DNA from: Melioribacteraceae bacterium
Lineage (GTDB): Bacteria; Bacteroidota; Ignavibacteria; Ignavibacteriales; Melioribacteraceae
Direction of reading: 5' to 3'
DNA: 64,000 nucleotides
Assembly (NCBI GenBank): GCA_021739765.1
Contig: JAIPBD010000001.1
Coordinates: 124,001 to 188,000 of the forward strand
Shown here: positions 15,789-24,626 of the stretch, piece after piece
Layout: every line of letters starts with the position of its first letter
Numbering within the stretch: position 1 is the first letter of the stretch
The notes under the pieces: generated by a model
Told to the model about the DNA's origin: nothing
Database searches by the model: none
The model's input: the letters and a program-made list of their open reading frames with translations, nothing else
Position numbers and translations under genes: made by a program

Positions 15789-16355
15789 ATGAAAAAAATA
15801 AATGATCTGGAAATAGTTAATTCAATAAATCGCGGAAACAGCGCGGATTTTGCGATTTTGGTGGATCGATATAAAGACAAAGGATTTTCCTTGCTGAAAA
15901 GAATGCTTAGAAACGAAATGGATGCTGAAGAAGTTTTGATGGATTCGTTTATGAAGGCATATAAATCGTTGAGTTCATTCCGTAATGATGCGAAATTTTC
16001 CACTTGGTTTTATAAGATAGTTTATAATTCCGCTCTCAGTTTCGTTGCCAGCAAAAGAAGAAAGATGGAGAACGATCTGAGCTCATTGGAAGATCATTAT
16101 GATCTGCAAAACAACGACGATGAAATCTACTCGAAATCGGAAAATTTGAGAGAATATTTACTGAATTTAGTTGAGCAGCTTCCTCCAAGAAATGCATTAG
16201 TTGTTGTATTATTTTATATTGATGATATGTCGCTAGCTGAAATCAGCCAAGTACTCGACATATCAGTTGTGAACACAAAAGTTATGCTGCACAGATCTAG
16301 AAATTTACTGCGAGAATTGATGCTAAAGCACAATTACCAAGAGGAAATTTTATGA
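15789..16355 (+). CDS. ECF-family RNA polymerase sigma factor
   Basis: 188 residues. ATG 15789 is chosen because MKKINDLEIVNSINRGNSADF is a normal sigma-2 start; a frame extension to 15741 would run through the promoter. Region 2: FAILVDRYKDKGFSLLKRML, DAEEVLMDSFMKAYKSLSSF and FSTWFYKIVYNSALSFVASK. Region 4: LPPRNALVVVLFYIDDMSLAEISQVLDISVVNTKVMLHRSRNLLRE with the helix-turn-helix. The stop overlaps the next gene (ATGA), a putative anti-sigma factor. The upstream promoter motif is repeated at the divergent gene, suggesting autoregulation. The inducing signal is unknown. Confidence 0.92.
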   Translation: MKKINDLEIVNSINRGNSADFAILVDRYKDKGFSLLKRMLRNEMDAEEVLMDSFMKAYKSLSSFRNDAKFSTWFYKIVYNSALSFVASKRRKMENDLSSLEDHYDLQNNDDEIYSKSENLREYLLNLVEQLPPRNALVVVLFYIDDMSLAEISQVLDISVVNTKVMLHRSRNLLRELMLKHNYQEEIL

Positions 16356-16876
16356 AAAATATATCTGATGAATTATTAAATAAAATGAGCGACAACGAAA
16401 TCACAAATGAAGAGTTGAATCTGATAAATGAGATTATAAAGAATAATCCGACAGAATTAAATAGATTGAAAGCTCAAAAAATTACTGAAAAATTATTTAC
16501 CGAATTGTCGCTTGATAAAGCCCCAGATGGATTTACAGATAAAGTTATGAACCAAATCAATCTCTCCTCGGAGTTTATGCACAGAGGCTCTCGTTTTTTT
16601 GCTTCCATGATCACTATTCTTTTACTTGCGATTATAGGATTTACAGCTTATGCTCTATTAAACTTGGAAGGAAATAATTCTGAACCGCTATTCCGGATTG
16701 AGTTTATCAAAAGTTCAATTCAGTCTTTCGGCAATCTTCTAAAATCCCCATCGAATCTCCTCGAATCAAATTCACTTTTTTGGATTGGGATAAGTTTAAC
16801 ATTTATTATGCTGATAACGGGTTATTTTGCGGTTGGCGCACAGAAAAGCAACAACTCCAATTTATCCTCTAATTGA
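16352..16876 (+). CDS. Putative membrane anti-sigma factor
   Basis: 174 residues, starting inside the sigma gene's stop (ATGA). The N-terminal 75 residues are acidic and helical, beginning SDELLNKMSDNEITNEELNLI, like the cytoplasmic sigma-binding portion of ECF anti-sigma proteins, though no zinc-binding HxxxCxxC is present. Two hydrophobic helices follow (about 83-103 and 143-162). The assignment rests on position, overlap and topology rather than a conserved domain. If correct, it would hold the sigma factor at the inner membrane until an envelope signal arrives. Confidence 0.68.
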   Translation: MKNISDELLNKMSDNEITNEELNLINEIIKNNPTELNRLKAQKITEKLFTELSLDKAPDGFTDKVMNQINLSSEFMHRGSRFFASMITILLLAIIGFTAYALLNLEGNNSEPLFRIEFIKSSIQSFGNLLKSPSNLLESNSLFWIGISLTFIMLITGYFAVGAQKSNNSNLSSN

Positions 16877-16937
16877 TCCAAACAACTCTTTACCAAATCA
16901 CCTATCTTTGGGTACTTATTAATAATTAGTGCTAAAA

Positions 16938-17846
16938 ATGAACACAAAAGCTGGATTTGTAGGATTAATTGGATTGCCAAACGCCGGTAAATCCACATTG
17001 ATGAATAGATTACTCGGTGAAAAATTATCAATTGTTACCAAAAAACCTCAAACTACACGAAAGAGAATCTTAGGAATTCTCTCGGAAGAGGATTACCAAA
17101 TTGTATTTTTAGATACACCCGGGTTAATGGAACCAAAATATTTACTTCAAAAGACGATGAGAAATTATGTTGAGCAATCAGTTTTAGATGCGGATATTTT
17201 GCTCTATGTTTTTGATATATCGATGCCGAATTGTACTGAAAGATTACTCTCCGATCCTATTGTAAAAAAAGCGTCATCAGCCAATAATTTGGTTAGAATT
17301 GCAATAATTAATAAAATCGATTTATCAAGTTCCGAATTAGTCAAAGATGTATATGAGAAAATTGAGGCAACGAATATTTTTTCTGAGGTCTTGACGATTT
17401 CCGCAAAGGAAAATTTTAACATTAAGCCAATCTTAGATTCATTAATAAATAGTTTGCCGGAGAGTCCAAAATATTTTCCTGATGATCAAATTTCCGATGA
17501 GACGGAAAGATTTCATGTAAGCGAAATTATTCGTGAAAAAATATTCGGATTTTATAAAGAAGAAATTCCCTACAGTGTTGAAGTGGAAATTGAGGAATTT
17601 AACGAGCGTGAAAATAGAAAAGATTTTATTCGAGCCGCAATTATTGTTGAAAGGGATTCTCAAAAATCGATAATAATAGGTAAAAAGGGTGAAATGATTA
17701 AAAAGGTCGGCTCAGTCTCAAGAGAAGAAATTGAAGAATTTATCCAAAGGCCGGTATATCTCGAATTAGTTGTAAAAGTTCGACCCAAATGGCGCTCCGA
17801 TGCAAGACAATTATCACGTTTTGGGTATCTAAATTCTGATGCCTGA
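16938..17846 (+). CDS. era: GTPase Era
   Basis: 302 residues from ATG 16938; a GTG at 16929 would add three residues. G-domain motifs are G1 GLPNAGKST (about 10-18), G2 region with PQTTRKR, G3 DTPG, G4 NKID and G5 SAKE. A C-terminal KH domain follows, including SIIIGKKGEMIKKVG (about 245-259). Era binds the 3' end of 16S rRNA and aids 30S assembly and cell-cycle progression. It is the first gene of a long overlapping plus-strand chain; EamA starts 8 nt before its stop. Confidence 0.97.
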   Translation: MNTKAGFVGLIGLPNAGKSTLMNRLLGEKLSIVTKKPQTTRKRILGILSEEDYQIVFLDTPGLMEPKYLLQKTMRNYVEQSVLDADILLYVFDISMPNCTERLLSDPIVKKASSANNLVRIAIINKIDLSSSELVKDVYEKIEATNIFSEVLTISAKENFNIKPILDSLINSLPESPKYFPDDQISDETERFHVSEIIREKIFGFYKEEIPYSVEVEIEEFNERENRKDFIRAAIIVERDSQKSIIIGKKGEMIKKVGSVSREEIEEFIQRPVYLELVVKVRPKWRSDARQLSRFGYLNSDA

Positions 17847-18792
17847 CACGAAAACAAGACTCTCTCAGAAATATATTGGCGAAGGAGCATTGCTTCTTAT
17901 GACAATCTTTTGGGGAGTTACTTTCCCCGTCATAAAAGAAGCACTGGATGATGTTTCCTCAATGATTTTTATCGCGTCTCGTTTTTCACTCGCGTCTTTA
18001 ATCCTCTTTTTTTTTGTTCGAAAACGACTACACTTAATAAATTCTAAATTAATCAGCACCGGTATTTTTCTGGGCGTGTTGCTATTTCTGGGATTTGGAT
18101 TCCAAACTGTTGGTTTAAATTATACATCCGCAACAAAGTCCGGCTTTATTACAGGTTCACTCGTTGTAATGATTCCTTTCCTGCAATTTTTAATCAGAAA
18201 AAAGATTCCCACAAAAGGTGCTCTGCTTGGGACAATTTTGGTTTTTATTGGGATATTATTTCTATCAACGGGTGGGAGCGATATTTTCACATTTTTAGAA
18301 GACTTAGGTTCAGACTTCAATTTCGGTGATTTTTTGACTTTGGCTTGCGCTTTTTTCTTTGCCCTCCATGTAGTTTACATCGATTTAATTTCGAATGAAC
18401 AAGATGTTCTTTCACTGGTATTTTTTCAACTTTTCACTACCGCGATTTTAGCGTTAATATTCTCCTCAATCTTTTCAATTGGAGCCATCGAACAAATCAA
18501 ATTTTCTGTGACTTCGGACCTAATTTTCGCGATTATTTACACTGCGGTTTTTGCAACATTGATTAATCTGGCACTACAAACAAAATATCAGCGTGTAGTT
18601 TCACCAACTAAAGCCGGGATTCTCTATTCTTTCGAACCGATATTCGCTGGAATATTCGCTTTCTTTTTATTAAATGAGAAAATCAGTAATTTTGGATTTA
18701 TCGGTAGCGCGTTAATTTTTGCCGGTCTGTTAGTTGCCGAAGCTTTCGATTCAATCACAAAACAAAATGAAAACTCAACAATTGCGAGCTGA
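17839..18792 (+). CDS. EamA/DMT-superfamily transporter
   Basis: 317 residues with about ten hydrophobic helices arranged as two EamA repeats (about 15-150 and 170-305). Characteristic pieces are MTIFWGVTFPVIKEAL in the first helix, SATKSGFITGSLVVMIPF in the first repeat and SPTKAGILYSFEPIFAGIFAF in the second. Members export or import metabolites such as amino acids or nucleosides; the substrate is not predictable here. It overlaps era by 8 nt and the acylphosphatase gene by 26 nt. Confidence 0.9.
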   Translation: MPDTKTRLSQKYIGEGALLLMTIFWGVTFPVIKEALDDVSSMIFIASRFSLASLILFFFVRKRLHLINSKLISTGIFLGVLLFLGFGFQTVGLNYTSATKSGFITGSLVVMIPFLQFLIRKKIPTKGALLGTILVFIGILFLSTGGSDIFTFLEDLGSDFNFGDFLTLACAFFFALHVVYIDLISNEQDVLSLVFFQLFTTAILALIFSSIFSIGAIEQIKFSVTSDLIFAIIYTAVFATLINLALQTKYQRVVSPTKAGILYSFEPIFAGIFAFFLLNEKISNFGFIGSALIFAGLLVAEAFDSITKQNENSTIAS

Positions 18793-19051
18793 AATTTTAG
18801 TAAAAGGTTTGGTGCAAGGAGTTGGATTCAGGTATTTTGTACTGAATAAAGCTAAATCTCTCGGACTTTTGGGATTTACACAAAATTTATATTCGGGCGA
18901 TGTTTTAACTGTGGTTGAAGGGCCGAAAACTAAAATTTTGGATTTGTACCGGCAATTAAAAATCGGACCTATGTACGCTAGTGTAAGAAGTTCGAATATA
19001 ATCTGGTTAAAATCTAAGAATGAATTTAATAACTTTGAAATTAGACATTAA
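18767..19051 (+). CDS. acyP: Acylphosphatase
   Basis: 94 residues from ATG 18767, which gives the normal acylphosphatase size; the longer frame from 18734 lies fully inside EamA. The signature VKGLVQGVGFRYFV carries the phosphate-binding loop and catalytic Arg, and the catalytic Asn is in GFTQNLYSGDV. The enzyme hydrolyses acyl phosphates such as 1,3-bisphosphoglycerate or acetyl phosphate in the cytoplasm. The start lies 26 nt inside the previous gene and ispF follows by 2 bp. Confidence 0.93.
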   Translation: MKTQQLRAEILVKGLVQGVGFRYFVLNKAKSLGLLGFTQNLYSGDVLTVVEGPKTKILDLYRQLKIGPMYASVRSSNIIWLKSKNEFNNFEIRH

Positions 19052-19053
19052 AT

Positions 19054-19533
19054 ATGTTTAGAATTGGGTTTGGTTACGATGTACACCGTTTTGAATTTGG
19101 ACGACCATTCAAACTTGGTGGAATTGAAATTCCGTTTGATAAAGGATTACTCGGACATTCAGACGCCGATGCGTTGCTTCATTCAATTACTGACGCAATT
19201 TTCGGTGCCGTGGCTTTGGGTGATATCGGCTCACATTTCCCCGATACCGATCCAAAATATAAAAATGTTGACAGTAAAATACTTTTAAGCGAAGCGTATA
19301 AAATAGTTGCTCAAAGCGGTTATAAGCTGGGAAATGTTGACGCAACGGTAGTTCTCCAAAAACCAAAAATCCGACAATATATTGATGAAATGAGAGAGTC
19401 TATCGCATCTATTCTGGAAACGGATATTGATAAGATATCCGTAAAAGCAACCACTTCGGAAGGAATGGGATTTGTTGGAACCGAAGAAGGAATCAAAGTT
19501 TTTGCAACGGTATTACTAATGATTACAGAATAA
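19054..19533 (+). CDS. ispF: 2-C-methyl-D-erythritol 2,4-cyclodiphosphate synthase
   Basis: 159 residues, standard length. Metal ligands are visible in GFGYDVHRFE (Asp and His, residues 5-14) and LGHSDADALLHSITDA (His). KATTSEGMGFVGTEEGIKVFA is the conserved C-terminal region. It makes the cyclic diphosphate of the methylerythritol-phosphate isoprenoid pathway. The other pathway genes are not in this window. Its stop shares one base with the DedA start at 19533. Confidence 0.97.
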   Translation: MFRIGFGYDVHRFEFGRPFKLGGIEIPFDKGLLGHSDADALLHSITDAIFGAVALGDIGSHFPDTDPKYKNVDSKILLSEAYKIVAQSGYKLGNVDATVVLQKPKIRQYIDEMRESIASILETDIDKISVKATTSEGMGFVGTEEGIKVFATVLLMITE

Positions 19534-20147
19534 TGTTCGAAGAAATTCTCACAAACATATCCGGTTTCCCGCCTGTCTATCTTTACATGATTCTATTCTT
19601 TTTTGCATTTATAGAAAATCTGTTCCCGCCATCCCCGAGTGATGTGGTGATTATTCTCGGGGCGTCAGTTTTTTCAGATTCATTTTTTGGATTAGGTCTT
19701 GCATTAATTATCTCTTCTCTCGGTAGTTCTCTTGGATTTATTACAATGTATTATATCGGGTTTTTTCTTAGCGAAAAGGTATTAAGATCCGATAAAATGA
19801 GGTTCGTAAATAAAAAAGCAATGAAAACTGTTGACGAATGGTTTCGCAAATATGGTTACAAACTGATTGTCATCAATCGATTTCTACCGGGCACACGGGC
19901 AGTAGTTAGCTTCTTTTGCGGTGTTCATGAATTAAAACCATATAAAACATTCGTTCTGGCTTCCGTAAGTTCATTATTATGGTACGTTTTGCTTGTTTAC
20001 GGCGGCTACATGGTTGGTCATAATATCGATAAAATCGATTATTATCTTTCAACTTATTCAACAATCATTTTGTTTTTGACTCTTTTTATCGCTTTAATTC
20101 TTGGTGTAAGATATCTGATAGTGAAGCGGAAAAGCAAAATTGCTTAA
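19533..20147 (+). CDS. DedA-family membrane protein
   Basis: 204 residues with about five membrane segments. The DedA/VTT pattern is present: FIENLFPPSPSDVVIILGA near the N-terminus and RFLPGTRAVVSFFCGVHELKPYKTF (about 110-134) with the conserved Arg residues, followed by GGYMVGHN. DedA proteins are thought to act as lipid scramblases or flippases, some for undecaprenyl phosphate; substrate is not evident here. It overlaps ispF by one base and lnt by 8 nt. Confidence 0.92.
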   Translation: MFEEILTNISGFPPVYLYMILFFFAFIENLFPPSPSDVVIILGASVFSDSFFGLGLALIISSLGSSLGFITMYYIGFFLSEKVLRSDKMRFVNKKAMKTVDEWFRKYGYKLIVINRFLPGTRAVVSFFCGVHELKPYKTFVLASVSSLLWYVLLVYGGYMVGHNIDKIDYYLSTYSTIILFLTLFIALILGVRYLIVKRKSKIA

Positions 20148-21819
20148 TTTTCTAAAAAAATACCGACAGATTCGAACACCGGAACAGAGGAAAAAACTAA
20201 AGAAAGAGAGAATACTTTTATCCATAAGCGGTATTTTCTTAGGGCTTTCTTATCCGCCGTTTCCCTTGCCGTATTTTGCTTTTGTCGCCTTGATTCCTTA
20301 TTTAAAAGTGCTTGAAACAAAAAACGGTTTGGGTGAAATAAATCGGGCGACTTATTTGACAATGTTTTTTTTCAATCTGGTAACGCTTTATTGGGTTGGA
20401 AGTTGGACACCGGAAGCGGATCCGTTTTTGAAGATATCCGGCATTGTGTTGGTCTTTTTTAATCCAACGGTATATCTAATTCCTTCAACTTTATATTTTA
20501 TTGCAAAAAAATATTTTGATAAGAAAATGGCAATTTATATATGGCCATTTCTATGGGTCTTTTTTGAATTTATTTATACGGTAACAGAATTTAGATTCCC
20601 GTGGCTTACTTTGGGTAATTCTCAAGCTTTTTTTCCATCATTTATCCAGGTAGCTGAATTGATTGGTGTATATGGGCTTTCGATTCTCATTCTATTTTCA
20701 AATGTTTTGTTGTATCAAAGTTGGAAGATTTATTCTAATTCCGGCAAAATTTTAAACATTTTTTTGATTACTTATCTTGTAAGTGTTGTGATAATTTTAT
20801 CGTATGGAAATGTGAGATTGAATTCCTTTGAGGAGCCACAAGAAAAATTAAAAATAGGCGTTGTGCAACCGAATTTAAATCCTTGGAATAAATGGTCTTC
20901 GGGCGGCGTCGCTGAAATATTGGAATCATACTTAGAGCAGACTGATGAGTTAGTTGATCAGAATTGTAAAGTGATTTTTTGGCCCGAGACTGCGCTTCCA
21001 GTATATTTACTGACGGGCCAGTACAATCAACATGTAAATCGAATTCTAAATTATGTCAGTGCCAATGATATTAATCTGATTACCGGAATGCCTGACGCAA
21101 AATTCTATAATCAAGATGATCCGAATCTTCCTGACGATGCTAAAGAAAGTTCGAACGACTTTTACTATACATCGTATAATTCCATTTTGCATTTTACACC
21201 AAATTCAAAAAAAATTGATCGTTATGGGAAAATCAAACTTGTGCCGTTTGGTGAAAAAGTGCCCTATGCCGAGTCCATTCCATTTCTTGGTGATCTGATA
21301 AAATGGAATGTCGGAATCTCCAGTTGGAATACCGGATCGGAAATTAAAAACTTTACTCTTTTTCAAAATGTTGATTCTGTGAGTATTGGAGCAGTCATTT
21401 GCATTGAATCGATTTATCCGGAATTCGTTGCTGAGTTTGTCGGAAAGGGAGCCGAGATGATTGCGGTCGTTACAAATGATAGCTGGTATGGCGATTCAAG
21501 CGGACCTTATCAGCATAAAGCTATTAGTGTGATTCGTGCGGTTGAAAATAGGCGATATGTCGTCAGGTGCGCTAATGGCGGGATTAGCTGCATAATTAAT
21601 CCGATGGGCAACACACTTAAAAGCACAAAAATGTTTGAAAAAACTACACTTGCCGGATTTGTTGGTTTAACACGCGAAAAAACATTTTATACAAAGAATC
21701 CAAACTTAATACCGTATTTGTCGGTATTTCTTACAGTATTAATTTTGATTAATTTCTTATTAAATAGATTTTTTGCATTTAAGATTAATAAGATATGGGC
21801 AAACAATGAAAATAATTGA
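20140..21819 (+). CDS. lnt: Apolipoprotein N-acyltransferase
   Basis: 559 residues from a TTG start inside the DedA gene. About eight membrane helices precede a nitrilase-like domain (about 230-500). The catalytic triad can be placed: Glu in IFWPETALPVYLL, Lys in YGKIKLVPFGEKVPY and Cys in GAVICIESIYPEF. It transfers an acyl chain to the lipidated cysteine of apolipoproteins at the periplasmic face of the inner membrane, completing lipoprotein maturation, consistent with the many lipoproteins in this window. The threonine aldolase gene overlaps its 3' end by 14 nt. Confidence 0.95.
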   Translation: MLNFLKKYRQIRTPEQRKKLKKERILLSISGIFLGLSYPPFPLPYFAFVALIPYLKVLETKNGLGEINRATYLTMFFFNLVTLYWVGSWTPEADPFLKISGIVLVFFNPTVYLIPSTLYFIAKKYFDKKMAIYIWPFLWVFFEFIYTVTEFRFPWLTLGNSQAFFPSFIQVAELIGVYGLSILILFSNVLLYQSWKIYSNSGKILNIFLITYLVSVVIILSYGNVRLNSFEEPQEKLKIGVVQPNLNPWNKWSSGGVAEILESYLEQTDELVDQNCKVIFWPETALPVYLLTGQYNQHVNRILNYVSANDINLITGMPDAKFYNQDDPNLPDDAKESSNDFYYTSYNSILHFTPNSKKIDRYGKIKLVPFGEKVPYAESIPFLGDLIKWNVGISSWNTGSEIKNFTLFQNVDSVSIGAVICIESIYPEFVAEFVGKGAEMIAVVTNDSWYGDSSGPYQHKAISVIRAVENRRYVVRCANGGISCIINPMGNTLKSTKMFEKTTLAGFVGLTREKTFYTKNPNLIPYLSVFLTVLILINFLLNRFFAFKINKIWANNENN

Positions 21820-22834
21820 TTTAAGAAGTGACACGGTAACAAAACCATCAATAGAAATGCGAAAAGCAATGTATGAAGCAGAAGTCGGCGACGATGTTTA
21901 CAAAGAGGACCCCACGGTTAACAGACTCGAATCTTACACCGCTGAACTCCTCGGAAAAGAAAAGGCTTTGTTTGTACCCACGGGATTGATGGGAAATCAA
22001 ATTTGTCTTAATATTTTAACACATCGAAATAGTGAAGTTATTTGTGATATCGGCTCGCACATTTTTCAATACGAGTCAGGAACCGCAGCGGCATCAAGCG
22101 GTATTCAAATTTATCCGGTGCAAGGCAAAAATGGAATAATCACACCGGAGTTGGTTAGAGCTGCTATCAGACCGGAAAGCGCTTATTATATGCCGCGCAC
22201 TAAAGTAGTTGAAATCGAAAATACTCATAATCGTGCGGGTGGGATAATTCAGCCGATCGGAAATATTCAAGCGTTGGCACATTTGGTCGAAGAATATGGT
22301 TTAGCTTTCCATCTTGATGGTGCCAGATTATGGAATGCTTGCGCGGAAACAAACATTTCTCCTGACGAATACTCCAAGTATTTTGATTCCGTTTCTGTTT
22401 GTCTTTCGAAAGGACTCGGAGCGCCGATAGGTTCCGTTATTGCCGGGGAAAAGGGATTTATTGATGAAGCATTCAGACTCCGTAAGGCTTGGGGTGGAGG
22501 AATGCGGCAAGTCGGAATTATCGCGGCTGCAGGCTTATATGCTCTTGAAAATAATATGTCAAAATTAAAAGCAGATCATCAAAAAGCAAAACTTCTGGCA
22601 GAATTTTTAAATGGCTTTGAGAATGTAAATGTGAATGTTGATCTGGTTCAAACTAATATTCTTGCCTTCGAGTTAAAAAATATCAATGATGCCGACTTTA
22701 TCCAGAAATGCAAAGAAAACGGTTTATTGGTCGGACCAATGGGGAACGGTATTGTCCGGATTGTTACTCATATGGATATTTCAGATGATGATATTACTCA
22801 AGCGAAGTCAATTTTATCAAAAGTACTTAATTAA
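21806..22834 (+). CDS. ltaE: Low-specificity L-threonine aldolase
   Basis: 342 residues from ATG 21806, which gives the family N-terminus IDLRSDTVTKPSIEMR; the earlier frame start at 21773 lies inside lnt. It is a fold-type I PLP enzyme: GDDVYKEDPTVNRLE, the DIGSHIFQYESGTAAASSG segment, LHLDGARLWNA, and SVCLSKGLGAPIGSVIAG with the PLP-binding Lys. It cleaves threonine or allo-threonine to glycine and acetaldehyde. The next gene begins 2 bp after its stop. Confidence 0.95.
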   Translation: MKIIDLRSDTVTKPSIEMRKAMYEAEVGDDVYKEDPTVNRLESYTAELLGKEKALFVPTGLMGNQICLNILTHRNSEVICDIGSHIFQYESGTAAASSGIQIYPVQGKNGIITPELVRAAIRPESAYYMPRTKVVEIENTHNRAGGIIQPIGNIQALAHLVEEYGLAFHLDGARLWNACAETNISPDEYSKYFDSVSVCLSKGLGAPIGSVIAGEKGFIDEAFRLRKAWGGGMRQVGIIAAAGLYALENNMSKLKADHQKAKLLAEFLNGFENVNVNVDLVQTNILAFELKNINDADFIQKCKENGLLVGPMGNGIVRIVTHMDISDDDITQAKSILSKVLN

Positions 22835-22836
22835 AA

Positions 22837-23292
22837 ATGGAAATTATGGAAAAAGAAAAATTCAATCACTCAATTTTAGAGACTGTTAAATTCCACGAAG
22901 TAGATATGTTGTCGGTATGCAACAACGCTGTTTATTTCAATTATTTTGAGGATGGCCGGATAAAATATATGCAGGATCTAAAAAAGAGATATAAGCTGAG
23001 AGAAATTTTAGAAAACGGTTCTTTTTTCATTATGGCGAGAAATGAATGCGATTATATCGAACCCGCTTTTCTGGATGATGAATTGAAGATCCATACTAGA
23101 GTAGAATTTATCAAAAACTCGAGCTTTGGCTTTCGACAGTTGGTAGAAAAAATATCAACCGGCAAAATTATCGCTGTTGGAGCCGGAGTTGTTGTACATA
23201 TAAATACAAGGACAAATAAATCCGTTCCGCTTCCCAGTGAATTTTATGATGCGGTATCCGATTTAGAAAAGGAAGTTGAAATTTTAAAGTAA
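22837..23292 (+). CDS. Hotdog-fold acyl-CoA thioesterase (4HBT)
   Basis: 151 residues. Hotdog pattern: VKFHEVDMLSVCNNAVYFNYFEDGRIKYM with the catalytic Asp region and central helix (about 19-47), then IEPAFLDDELKIHTRVEF and SFGFRQLVEKI. Proteins of this group hydrolyse acyl-CoA or 4-hydroxybenzoyl-CoA-like substrates in the cytoplasm. An alternative ATG nine bases downstream would give the start MEKEKFNHS. It closely follows ltaE (2 bp). Confidence 0.85.
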   Translation: MEIMEKEKFNHSILETVKFHEVDMLSVCNNAVYFNYFEDGRIKYMQDLKKRYKLREILENGSFFIMARNECDYIEPAFLDDELKIHTRVEFIKNSSFGFRQLVEKISTGKIIAVGAGVVVHINTRTNKSVPLPSEFYDAVSDLEKEVEILK

Positions 23293-23342
23293 AAGAATAA
23301 TTCGTTATTTTAATCTTTAGTTGAAATAACCAAGGATTAAAA

Positions 23343-24029
23343 ATGGAAATTGTTTTTGATATTGAAACAACCGCCTTTGATTTCGCATCTCTTTCCGAAT
23401 CCCAACAAGAATTTATTCTCCGGTATGCCGAGAAAGAACCCACCGAATTATTAAAATCCGAAAAATCTGAAGAAGCTATCAGATTGCTTAATCTTTATCC
23501 GTTTACGGCAAAAGTTATAACAATCGGAATGCTCGAGGCGGACAGTGAAAAAGCTTTTGTTTTATTCGACGGTGATTCCAAGGAGGATTGGTTTTCCGAT
23601 GAAAAACATGTAAAATATAAGGCAATGCAAGAAATTGAAATGTTGAAATTGTTCTGGGAATATGTTGAAAAATCAGACCGGTTGATATCTTTCAACGGCA
23701 GACAATTTGATATTCCATTTCTCATGATGCGTTCCGCGATAAATAAAATTCGACCATCAAAAAATTTAATTAAAAACCGTTTCGATAACCGGACACATTT
23801 AGATTTGCTCGAAGAATTTACCTTCCACGGTTTAATCAAAAAGTTCAATTTGGATTTTTATTGCCATTCATTTGGCATCGAATCGCCCAAAGGAAAAGGT
23901 GTTACCGGAATGGACGTAAATCAACTTTATAAAGCCGGACGGATTAAAGAGCTGGCTACTTATTGCAGCGATGATATTCTTGCCACGTTTCAACTTTATA
24001 AATATTGGAAACAATATCTCAATATTTGA
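23343..24029 (+). CDS. PolB-like 3'-5' exonuclease (RNase H fold)
   Basis: 228 residues. The exonuclease I motif FDIETTAFDF (DxE, residues 4-13), motif II SFNGRQFDIPFLMMR and the late Asp in CSDDILATFQLYKYW agree with the predicted 3'-5' exonuclease family related to the proofreading domain of DNA polymerase B. No polymerase domain is attached. It is probably a stand-alone DNA or RNA trimming nuclease; its role is not established. It sits 50 bp after the thioesterase gene at the end of the era-to-thioesterase chain. Confidence 0.87.
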   Translation: MEIVFDIETTAFDFASLSESQQEFILRYAEKEPTELLKSEKSEEAIRLLNLYPFTAKVITIGMLEADSEKAFVLFDGDSKEDWFSDEKHVKYKAMQEIEMLKLFWEYVEKSDRLISFNGRQFDIPFLMMRSAINKIRPSKNLIKNRFDNRTHLDLLEEFTFHGLIKKFNLDFYCHSFGIESPKGKGVTGMDVNQLYKAGRIKELATYCSDDILATFQLYKYWKQYLNI

Positions 24030-24083
24030 GTGTGCATTTTCTGCTTCTTATTTGTACATTATCATAAAAGTATTTAACGGAAC

Positions 24084-24626
24084 ATGCTTAATCGTATCAT
24101 CATAATTCTTATCTCGATCATTCTGCTTATAGGCGCTTTCATTTATCTCACCTATGAAGAAAAGGCGATCACCTACAAATCTGCTGAATTGTTGGAATAC
24201 AATAGCGTTGATAAGTTATTTACGTCGTTTGCTTACGTTCCGATAATAGACTATCAAAGAGGGAAATTAAAGCGGAATTTGTGGATGGGTGAGGATGCAG
24301 TTCTTGGTTACTGCTGGCGGCAATATGAAGTGGGAATCGGTTATGATAGTCTTTCTCTAAAAATTATTGAAAATATGGGAACAGCGTGTGACGGCAATTA
24401 TTATGATCTACCTGAACCAAAAATTCTCTCGACGAATCCTGTATCGTCGGAAGCATTTGGTAAATATGACAGGCTAAAATGCGATGAATATGATTTGGAT
24501 GTCGATGGCGAAAGGAAAAGCCATGAGATCATTTTGAAGCAACTGAAAAATGATGCGCAATGGAATCGTATCGTGGAGAACAGTAAAAAAACATTATCAA
24601 CTTTTATAAAAATATATTGTGAATAA
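24084..24626 (+). CDS. Membrane-anchored DUF4230-like protein
   Basis: 180 residues. One N-terminal membrane helix (about 4-23), then a soluble domain with VGIGYDSLSLKIIEN and YYDLPEPKILSTNP, resembling the AGIDLSKI...LPKPEIL pattern of DUF4230. The next gene (24619) overlaps by 8 nt and has the same overall pattern, so the two form a tandem pair. No function is known; the topology suggests an extracytoplasmic domain. Confidence 0.6.
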   Translation: MLNRIIIILISIILLIGAFIYLTYEEKAITYKSAELLEYNSVDKLFTSFAYVPIIDYQRGKLKRNLWMGEDAVLGYCWRQYEVGIGYDSLSLKIIENMGTACDGNYYDLPEPKILSTNPVSSEAFGKYDRLKCDEYDLDVDGERKSHEIILKQLKNDAQWNRIVENSKKTLSTFIKIYCE

